Assembly (NCBI GenBank): GCA_032988165.1
Contig: JANTQF010000333.1
Location: 1-39,306 of the forward strand
Reading direction: 5' to 3'
Origin: Emmonsiellopsis sp. PD_33
Lineage: Eukaryota; Ascomycota; Eurotiomycetes; Onygenales; Ajellomycetaceae
Length of the DNA: 39,306 nucleotides
Of this stretch, positions 32,298 through 39,306 are shown one piece after another. The notes under the pieces were generated by a model. It had not been told where the DNA came from. It worked only from the letters and a program-made list of their open reading frames with translations, and searched no databases. Numbering within the stretch: the first letter of the stretch is position 1; the number at the start of each line of letters is the position of its first letter. The position numbers and the translations under genes were made by a program.

Positions 32298-32419
32298 GTG
32301 AGTCACAACCCTGCTCAGAGCTGCCGGAATGCATTACCTGTTTTTGTCCCGTTTTCACTAACGTTTTGTGCTGTTATTAAAGTTGTGACTCTGCCCCCCC
32401 CACCCCCCCCGTCGCACAG
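32298..32419 (+). other. 5'-UTR intron of the C2H2 regulator gene
   Basis: A GTGAGT donor at 32298, a CACTAACG branch-like site, a C-rich tract and a GCACAG acceptor at 32419 define a 122-bp intron. It ends one base before the ATG at 32421. Its presence implies transcription starts well upstream, probably in the CT-rich stretch after 31690. Confidence 0.65.
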
Positions 32420-32420
32420 T

Positions 32421-35123
32421 ATGTCCCAACCCCAGTCAAATCCGCGCCGCCGGCCTTATAAGCCAGCCGTCCCCCATCTCTCGACCTCGTCTTCTCCCTC
32501 CTCCAGCCACCTCGACTCAGCATGTCGTCGCGTTGCTCCCCATAATATGCAGTTGAGGAAGGGTGCCACATTCCACTCTCCAACGACGCCGCCGTCCGCG
32601 GACACTGATCCCGTCCTCAACATCCCGTCGCTGCCTCGACGTTCTCCTACCTGCCCCAGGCTGCTGGAGGATGCCATCGCTGCCGGCGAAAAGCGCATGG
32701 CCTCATTCTTGGACAACTTCGACCGCACGCTCTCTGGTCTTGGAAGCGATTCTCTAGCCAAATCTTCTCTTTCTGACGACGACCTCCCGGTCCCTCGTGG
32801 AATCCTAGACGCCCGCATTGTTCACACTGACCCTCTGAGCACTGACGCAGATTCACACCCTAGCAAAGCTCATCAACGCTCACAGGCGAATTCTCCTCAT
32901 CGCCATTCCTCTGATAGCGGCATTGGTACCTCAGTCAGCGGCACCAACATGTCGGCCTCCACCCACCCACGGGACCAAGGTATGTCTCCTTATCGCAGAT
33001 GTTTATGTTCAACTCCCTCGCCTAACCAACACGACGCTGTCTCAGCCCTCCGAAAAGCCGGCTCATTGCGTCGCTCGCTGGATGACGCAATCCAAGAGAC
33101 TTCAAATCACTCTGCCATAACCCGATCCATCCCATATGCGAATAATACCGCCACCCCTCAGATCCCGACCCTTGGCCCCGCTGCCTGCAAACAGATTGAA
33201 CGATTCATTCTCGTTCCCATCCTTAGTCAAAAACGCCTGTCGCCTTTCCATCGCCTCGTACGGTCAGTACCAGGACGCATTGAGAATAAAGAGGTCACTT
33301 GCCTGCGTGATCTCGAAAAGACACTGCTTTACCTAGCTCCGGTGAGTAAGATCCACAACTCGACCATCCAGGACTTGGCTCACACGATATGTTTTTATTT
33401 AAAGAAATTCGCAATTTCAAAAGCTGCCTATCTTGGCTTCTGTGAATTTACTATCCAATGCCTCCACACCACTGTTGGACATTTGAACCAGCGTGACCAG
33501 ACACGACCAGCAGATCGTCCATACACCAACGGATACTTCCTTGACCTCGTCGGACAGATTCGCCAGTACGCGACCATGGTGAACGCCGCTCGAGAAAGGC
33601 AGGGCATTCGCCCCCGCTCGAATGCCGACCAGAACATGGAGTATTCGTCGTATGTTGACTTTCTACATGCTAGCACTGTTGCACTTTGCTCACTCATATT
33701 TAGTGACGAAGAGCTTACCCTCGAAGGAGGGCTGGGTGCGACCGGCCGTCCTGCCGAATTTGTCCGACGTAAGAAGGGCCAAGCCATCTCCTTGCGCACT
33801 GGGGAACCCTTCGAAGATAAGGCCGCTCCCGCTGCGGCCATGTTGAAACGCTCCTTGAGCATGGAGTCGTGCGACGATAGCGTCAGCCGATCCATGGCGC
33901 GACGCAAGAAGAACGAGCCGCCTCTCAACATCAACAAAAAATGCAACCATTGCGACAAGGTGTTCAAGAGGCCATGTGACCTGACCAAACACGAGAAAAC
34001 TCATTCCCGGCCCTGGAAGTGCAAGGATGAGTCGTGCAAGTATTTCCGGATCGGCTGGCCAACCGAAAAGGAGCGTGATCGCCATGTCAATGACAAGCAT
34101 TCCGCATCCCCAGCCCTTTATAAATGCCACTTCTCCCCATGCACGTACCAATCCAAGCGTGAGAGTAATTGCAAGCAGCACATGGAAAAGGCCCACAATT
34201 GGGTCTATGTGCGATCCAAGAACAACGGAAAGAACGGCAAAAGGACTCCCTCAATCTCGCATCCCACTCCGCAGACCCCCAATATTCCCACCCCCAATTC
34301 GGGTATGATGAATATGGCTACCCCCATGAGTGCCACCGTTCCGTCTCCGTATATGCCCAGTGCTTCTCCCTTTGAGCAGAACCTCGGGTATACAAGCCCC
34401 AACAACTATTCCATGAACGACGTGATGGGCCACGAGCAGGATTTCCAGCTCTACGGAGATGCTCCTGCTCCCACTTATGAAGACCTCCAACTGAACTTTG
34501 ATTTTGATGCTTTCCGGGCCAGCTTGGAAGCCAGCGACCCCAACGAATACGTTCCAGCCCTAGACTTCCGTCTTCCTTCTGTGGACTCTAGCACCCACGA
34601 CCATATCGGAACCGGTGTCATGGATCAGACTCCCTTCGATCCTAGCCACCCTAGCCATGACCTCAACTATGACTTTGATAACATGAACGACGAATATACC
34701 ACCATGAATCTGCAATTGATGACTCCCGTTCATTCCGTTGAATCTCGGACCATGGATTCATTCTCCCGAAATTCGTCCATTTGCGGCCCATCCCCCACCG
34801 CTCTGGATCACAACATTTGCAACCTGTCTCCTGCTGGCCAGGGAAATGTTATGTTGTATTCCCCTAACTCCCAAGATATCGACGAAGGGTATCATGAGCA
34901 TATGGGCAAACCCAATGCCGACTTCACCCTCTTCGAGAGTCCTATTGACACCAACCGCAACGGGATGCACGGCCAGTCATCCGGGAATTTTGGCGGGGAC
35001 TCCAACTTCCCATCTCTTGATAATTTCTCGACTGGGCAGTTCAGCAATACCTGGACCGGCGAGATTAACCCGATGGATTTGCATAGAGATGATGATTTCA
35101 TGATGGACCAGGACCAATTCTAG
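32421..35123 (+). CDS. C2H2 zinc-finger transcription factor (878 aa)
   Basis: The model starts at ATG 32421 right after the leader intron and removes one intron at 32980-33045 (GTATGT, branch CCTAACC, CTCAG). That intron is 66 bp and stop-free, so it would also read through; splicing joins DQ to ALRKAGSLRRS. The protein has a Ser/Pro-rich N-terminus with SDSGIGTSVSG, a central helical domain (about 270-420; PACKQIERFILVPILSQKR, YLGFCEFTIQCLH) and three C2H2 fingers at 486-570. These are CNHCDKVFKRPCDLTKHEKTH, a variant with CKDESC and HVNDKH, and CHFSPC with HMEKAH. The C-terminal 300 residues are rich in Asn, Pro, Ser, Met and acidic residues, like an activation domain, ending MMDQDQF. I know this finger set (GWPTEKERDRHVNDKHS, then NWVYVRSKNNGK) as conserved in filamentous ascomycetes, but I do not assign a named gene with confidence. 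Confidence 0.93.
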   Translation: MSQPQSNPRRRPYKPAVPHLSTSSSPSSSHLDSACRRVAPHNMQLRKGATFHSPTTPPSADTDPVLNIPSLPRRSPTCPRLLEDAIAAGEKRMASFLDNFDRTLSGLGSDSLAKSSLSDDDLPVPRGILDARIVHTDPLSTDADSHPSKAHQRSQANSPHRHSSDSGIGTSVSGTNMSASTHPRDQGMSPYRRCLCSTPSPNQHDAVSALRKAGSLRRSLDDAIQETSNHSAITRSIPYANNTATPQIPTLGPAACKQIERFILVPILSQKRLSPFHRLVRSVPGRIENKEVTCLRDLEKTLLYLAPVSKIHNSTIQDLAHTICFYLKKFAISKAAYLGFCEFTIQCLHTTVGHLNQRDQTRPADRPYTNGYFLDLVGQIRQYATMVNAARERQGIRPRSNADQNMEYSSYVDFLHASTVALCSLIFSDEELTLEGGLGATGRPAEFVRRKKGQAISLRTGEPFEDKAAPAAAMLKRSLSMESCDDSVSRSMARRKKNEPPLNINKKCNHCDKVFKRPCDLTKHEKTHSRPWKCKDESCKYFRIGWPTEKERDRHVNDKHSASPALYKCHFSPCTYQSKRESNCKQHMEKAHNWVYVRSKNNGKNGKRTPSISHPTPQTPNIPTPNSGMMNMATPMSATVPSPYMPSASPFEQNLGYTSPNNYSMNDVMGHEQDFQLYGDAPAPTYEDLQLNFDFDAFRASLEASDPNEYVPALDFRLPSVDSSTHDHIGTGVMDQTPFDPSHPSHDLNYDFDNMNDEYTTMNLQLMTPVHSVESRTMDSFSRNSSICGPSPTALDHNICNLSPAGQGNVMLYSPNSQDIDEGYHEHMGKPNADFTLFESPIDTNRNGMHGQSSGNFGGDSNFPSLDNFSTGQFSNTWTGEINPMDLHRDDDFMMDQDQF

Positions 35124-36738
35124 AGCCACAACGCCCATGTGTTTTGTGGCGATGTGGTGTTTGCTTTTATCTCACCTTATTTTCATTACACCCATGCCCC
35201 TTACTTCGAATTTTCTCCTCTCAAGCAAGCGAACTCTATGTAATTGAAAGCCTCACCAGAGCCGTCTGATCGTGTTTTAAGTTTTCCATTTTCTGCAAAG
35301 ACCCGTTTAGTTTTGTTTTGCGTATGAACCCACCCCCCTCACAATGTCTCCCCGTCCTATGCCCGAATAGTTGGCTGGATAGTTGGTCGATTGATATGTG
35401 CGTGTTAGCTGGGTGGATAGATGATTCCTATTTGATGTTTTTATCTATTTTCTAAATCTCACTTTGTCCCCCTCTCCACCGTTCCCCTTATGTTTTGTAT
35501 TGCGTATCTGATTGATTGATTGATTGATTGATTGTTTAAGAAATTTTTCACCGGTTAGTCAGTTGGCCTTAGTGATGGATACGTGTGGTGGCCGGACTTG
35601 GCCTTAATGGACTGGAAGCTGGAATGGGAATGGAAATGCGGCGGATCTAGAATTTCCATTACTTGTCTTGTTTTGCACTCTATTATGTTGGTTCACAAGA
35701 ATGAAATGACCCAAGTCTACTCTATCTCTCTGCCTAGAGATTTTTGGCGACGAACAGCTTTCCCCGCCGTGTCATGTCTTTTCTTGTCATATTGTCTTGT
35801 CTTGACATACGTAGGAAAGAGAAATTAGCTCAATCAGAATGAAAACTGCTGCCTTTTGCTTTCAATAACTTCCTGCCTTGGGTTCCCCTCTATGATGCAG
35901 TTGCTCGGCATCCCTGGAATGTATATGCCTATCCATCCGTAATAGAAGCGTAGGTAGATATATTCCCAGCACTGTGATTTGACAGATGGGAACTGCGGGG
36001 AAATGCAGCTATTCAGAGAATACTTTCCCCCCGTAAATAGTTCATTGTAAACAACTTGAATCAATCTTGAGACATGTCTTGATGGCGTCATGATTAGTCA
36101 GCCCGTCCGCCACTTGAGCCGCAACCCATCGCAACCTCACCTCGTCTTCTTCGTCTCTCCAACCGCCTGTCGCATCCGCCTCGTCCAGGATATTAGGGTG
36201 TTCCCGAGTATCCTGAGGCGAGAACTCAACCTCGCCCGTATCGACGTCCCAGCCGACGTTTCGTTTCAGCGCATCCTTGGTGTGTCGGCGGCGAATTCGA
36301 GCCTCACGGCGTCCCCCATCGGTCCAAGCTTGTTTGGATCAACAAAGTAAACTAACCCACCCGCCACGATGAAACAGCGCATGTCTCTTGTCCATTGTTA
36401 ACACGACAAGCTCATTGTGTTCGCAGTGGACTGCACACCACCCTTCCGATTCTGCTGTTACTGCTACTCGAATCTAGTATCAAACGATTATCTTTGCCGG
36501 CAGATACCAGCGCCTGCCCTTGCTTGATTCCGAGCGAGCGAGGGAATATGGATCTACGCATTGTGCTGATGGCATATTGAGCATGTATAAAAAGCGTCAT
36601 TCAATGCTCTCTATGTGACGAATACCTCCCAATTCTGAACCCAGCTAGCTAGCGAGTCCCTCCGTCGTCGATATATCCGGTTCTTTAATATTATTACTTC
36701 CACTATTCTGATGTTCTAACCCATAGCCTTTTTATTCC
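35124..36738. other. 3' flank of the C2H2 gene and promoter of the next gene
   Basis: The sequence is T-rich after the stop, as in long fungal 3' UTRs, with a TGAT/ATTG microsatellite at 35509-35534. The part 36100-36350 is CpG- and GC-richer and open on the plus strand for 86 codons, but no family is recognised. A TATAAAA lies near 36587. No gene is supported. Confidence 0.45.
35509..35534 (+). repeat. Tetranucleotide microsatellite (TGAT)n, about 6.5 units
   Basis: An uninterrupted TGAT run in the 3' flank of the C2H2 gene. Confidence 0.9.
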
Positions 36739-38157
36739 ATGCACCCTCGCCTCTCCGTATATACTTTGATCAGGCTCGGACTAAAGGAGAGCGGCGGAGG
36801 GCCAGCAGATATGCCTCCGCCCTACTCCCGTCCGCGTCCGCGTCGGAGGACACTCGCATCTGGCAATTCTGCTGGCAGATTCAATCGCAGGCGAAAGTAC
36901 ACGCGGCCCCCAGCGAAAAAGCCCCGGGTGGGCTTCTTCAGCCTGCCCTATGAGCTTCGCTGTCTCATTTACAAAGAACTCCTCGTTCTCGACAATTGCA
37001 TCGACGACACTACGAACCTGGCCCGGCCCCTGGACAAGCTTGTGCATCTGGCCGTCCTCGGGGTCAACAGGCGGATACGCGCTGAGGCGCTGGAAACGTT
37101 CCTCGGCGAGAATGTCTGGGTCCATTTTAGGATTGGACGGCTCATTGATCGCGAGTTTGACTGTGCGGATGAGTTTCGGTATGGGACGCACTATAACCAG
37201 CCCTACGTACCAGTTGGTGGTGGGGGCGGGTTGGTGGCGGAGATTAAGGACCGCGTCACTGCGAAGGTCGAGGTTGGCTTGGGGCTAACGGCGGACGTGG
37301 CGTATATGACGGTTGAGGAGTTTGAGGAGGAGAGATATTTCGTCTTCCAGCGGCAGCGGTATGAGTTGCTGTGCTGTATGATTCTACGCCTGTGCAGCGC
37401 CATCCCTTATCCATGCAATGTATCTCTATCCTTCTCCCAGCAGTCAAAGTGGGCGCGCAAACCTTTGATCCAGTCAGGCCTATCCCGCCCCTTGACCCCA
37501 GTTAAACAGATCGACACACTCCGCACCGCGCACTTCACCTCCACCGCCTGGACAACAAAACTATCCGAAACCACCCACACCACCTCCCCCATAACCCCCA
37601 CCCCACCCCCCTACTCCCTCAAAACCCTCAACACCCACCTCCTCACCGCCAAACGCACCGCCGACACCCACTACCAGGCCGCCCACTACCCCAGCGCAAA
37701 ACACCACTACGACCTCGCCCTCCACCTCGAAGCCATCCACGGCAACCTAATCACCCACCAACCGCACACCCTCGCCGCCACGCACGACTTCGACACCGCG
37801 CACCGGCTGCGCTGCGAGCTGCTCCTCTCCTACGCCTCCGCGGTGCTGGCAATAGACGTTGAGGAGGGCAAGTATCAGCTCCTGGAGAGCTGTGTCAATC
37901 TGGGATTGAGCGGGGTGGGGTTTCCGGTGCAGTTGGAGGGGAGGAGGTTGTATGTGCTTGCGCTGGTTAATGTGCAGATGGGGCTGTGTGGGGGTGGGGG
38001 GATGGATCCGATGGGCCATTTTTGGGAGGCGGGGAGGCTGCTTTTGTTGGCGTGGAGGGCTGGGTGGGAGGGTGGGGGTGGAAATGAGAGGGGAAGGGGG
38101 GATAAGGGGGGTAGGTGTCGGTTGGTAGTTGGGGATGGGGAGGGTAGTCAGAGATAG
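36739..38157 (+). CDS. 2EXR / F-box-like fungal protein (472 aa)
   Basis: A single open exon runs from ATG 36739 to the TAG at 38155-38157. ATG 36811 (MPPPYSRPRPRRRTL) is a second possible start, 24 codons in, and may be the real one. After a Pro/Arg-rich basic start, the segment VGFFSLPYELRCLIYKELLV (about 64-83) matches the start of the 2EXR / F-box-like module of many fungal proteins (LPxELRxxIY). LAVLGVNRRIRAEALETFLGENVWVHF follows, also typical. The second half (about 300-430) has helical repeats such as HYQAAHYPSAKHHYDLALHLEAIHG that resemble TPR-like hairpins. The region 37540-37800 is extremely C-rich and the last 150 bases extremely G-rich, yet the frame holds. Function is unknown; F-box-like members may link substrates to ubiquitin ligases. 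Confidence 0.75.
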   Translation: MHPRLSVYTLIRLGLKESGGGPADMPPPYSRPRPRRRTLASGNSAGRFNRRRKYTRPPAKKPRVGFFSLPYELRCLIYKELLVLDNCIDDTTNLARPLDKLVHLAVLGVNRRIRAEALETFLGENVWVHFRIGRLIDREFDCADEFRYGTHYNQPYVPVGGGGGLVAEIKDRVTAKVEVGLGLTADVAYMTVEEFEEERYFVFQRQRYELLCCMILRLCSAIPYPCNVSLSFSQQSKWARKPLIQSGLSRPLTPVKQIDTLRTAHFTSTAWTTKLSETTHTTSPITPTPPPYSLKTLNTHLLTAKRTADTHYQAAHYPSAKHHYDLALHLEAIHGNLITHQPHTLAATHDFDTAHRLRCELLLSYASAVLAIDVEEGKYQLLESCVNLGLSGVGFPVQLEGRRLYVLALVNVQMGLCGGGGMDPMGHFWEAGRLLLLAWRAGWEGGGGNERGRGDKGGRCRLVVGDGEGSQR

Positions 38158-38944
38158 TCTGTCTGGGGATTATGGATATTGATATGGATATTTGATAGGG
38201 AGGGAAATGAGGGGGTTGGTTTTTTAGGTTAGGTTGGGAGTTTTCTTTTTAAATTGAGATTTTTGGCTATTTGTATTATTTATGAATGAATGGATGGATG
38301 AATGATGATTAGTATATTTACTACCTAGACTGCTCATATTTAGTGTTTCCTTTTATGGAGGTATCTAGCAGGTATTTGAATCAGAGCTTGCTGAAGGGTT
38401 CTTATCTACTATTATAATAAATGTAATAGAATGAGATGAGAATTGCATTACTTTACTTACCTGCTAGGCTTACAGCTAGTTAAATGGTTAATTAGTTAAT
38501 AGCTTAGCTATGAGGTAGATTCATGCATATCTACCTACATTTATACCCTATTCTGTGTATGGTAGTTAACTACAACAGAGATAGTAGAGAGTAGTAGGGA
38601 ATGCATAGGATGAGGATATAATAGGAGTAATAGGAGTAATAGGGGTGGTATAAGCCAGGAAGTGGGTAAAGTGAGGGCATGTAGCTTGTATCAGATCATG
38701 TTGTTTTTGATATCAATCTCTATCTGGTTTCTAGGGTTTCACTAACTAATGTAGTTAACTAACAACTCAATAGCTAATAGTCAGATCTGCATGCTGCCTC
38801 CATTTAGTTCGATAACTAACTAGTTTATTTCCTCTATTCTCTGTCTTCCCTTTCAACTTCTCCTCTCCTCTTTTGACAACCAACATCCCAACCCAACCCA
38901 CCTAGTCACAGCCAGCCAGCCACCTACCTATCGAAACCAACACC
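38158..38944. other. AT-rich intergenic stretch with short repeats
   Basis: No gene. The stretch is AT-rich with many TAGTTAA/TTAACTA words, including the palindrome GTAGTTAACTAC near 38565. A short GGAGTAATA tandem lies near 38622-38645. A CT-rich leader (38830-38940) precedes the ATG at 38945. Confidence 0.55.
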
Positions 38945-39306
38945 ATGCCCATAATCCCACTCCCCCCCCTCCCCCCACCCCCGCACTGGCCCTCTCTCAG
39001 CCACGCCTACGGCCCCGCCACCGACACCCCCGGCCTCCTCGCCTCGCTAACCCCCGGCCCCTCTCCCGTCTGGGGCACCCTCTGGTCCTCCATCTGCCAC
39101 CAGGGCAGCGTGTACCCGGCCAGCTTCCCCGCGCTGCCGCTCCTCGCCACGGCGGCTGCGGGCTGGGCACCTAGGCAGCGCACGGAGGCGGTGTTGCTGG
39201 GCGCGGGCATCGTGCGGGGGCTGGAGCAGCTGGATGAGGGCGAGGAGGAGAGGGTGTGGAGGGAGTATGGGGACTGGATATGGGTGTTGAGGGAGCTGGC
39301 GGGGAG
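38945..39306 (+). CDS. Uncharacterised protein, 5' part (runs off the right edge)
   Basis: An ATG at 38945 (context AACACCATGCC), after a CT-rich leader, opens a frame that is still open at the window end (120 codons). It begins MPIIPLPPLPPPPHWPSLSHAYGP, continues ATDTPGLLASLTPG, then WSSICHQGSVYPAS followed by LPLLATAA, and becomes charged (GEEERVWREYGDWIW). The CHQGSVYPAS segment with a following alanine/leucine-rich helix resembles a HEAT-repeat-like family I know mainly from bacteria (HQGTVYxA). That link is tentative because the rest is missing. No intron is evident so far. Confidence 0.65.
   Translation, partial: MPIIPLPPLPPPPHWPSLSHAYGPATDTPGLLASLTPGPSPVWGTLWSSICHQGSVYPASFPALPLLATAAAGWAPRQRTEAVLLGAGIVRGLEQLDEGEEERVWREYGDWIWVLRELAG

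Noticed and set aside
36090..36350. Plus-strand 86-codon ORF in CpG-richer DNA
   Set aside because: The sequence is plausible but has no family match or neighbouring exon; both strands are partly open, so coding is undecided.
1..39306. CRISPR arrays, rRNA, tRNA genes or complete transposons
   Set aside because: I saw no regular spaced repeats, no clover-leaf with A/B boxes, no rRNA core sequence and no transposase or reverse-transcriptase motifs.

Overview
The window is nuclear DNA of a filamentous ascomycete, most likely an Aspergillus-like Eurotiales species. Genes are split by short introns (49-106 bp) with GTRNGY donors, CTAAC/CTRAY branch sites and YAG/AAG acceptors. The gene content fits too: PEX6, an Egh16/CAS1-like secreted protein, a questin-oxidase-like protein, a Dal5-type permease, a 2EXR-type protein and a C2H2 regulator with Pro/Ser/Asn-rich flanks. 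I found no rRNA, tRNA, CRISPR or intact transposon. Gene models come from reading splice sites and checking that exons join in phase; none has transcript support here.

The left part (1-10100) looks like accessory DNA. It holds the 3' end of an MFS drug/toxin efflux-type transporter (+), a decayed fungal gene (+), a five-exon Dal5/allantoate-permease-type transporter (-), about 3 kb without a gene I can support, and a seven-exon TauD-like 2-oxoglutarate dioxygenase (+). The permease and the dioxygenase diverge and may form a sulfonate uptake and desulfonation pair. After them come two short divergent ORFs and a degenerate tandem repeat.

The central part (10100-25400) is denser and nearly all on the minus strand. 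It carries a UBE3D-type HECT-like E2-binding protein with an unusually long (over 1 kb) first intron, a DUF4243/questin-oxidase-like protein, the AAA+ peroxin PEX6, an S9 prolyl-oligopeptidase-family hydrolase, and a secreted Egh16/CAS1-like protein with an Asn/Gly/Ala repeat tail. The PEX6 promoter contains a CCTCGG core, the motif bound by the fatty-acid regulators FarA/FarB. The UBE3D promoter contains a perfect CRE (TGACGTCA).

The right part (25400-39306) starts with about 7 kb that is gene-poor apart from one possible 99-aa ORF. Then come an 878-aa C2H2 zinc-finger regulator (+) with an apparent 5'-UTR intron and several uORFs, a 472-aa 2EXR/F-box-like protein (+), an AT-rich intergenic stretch, and the start of a gene running off the right edge (+), whose protein has a CHQGSVYPAS segment.
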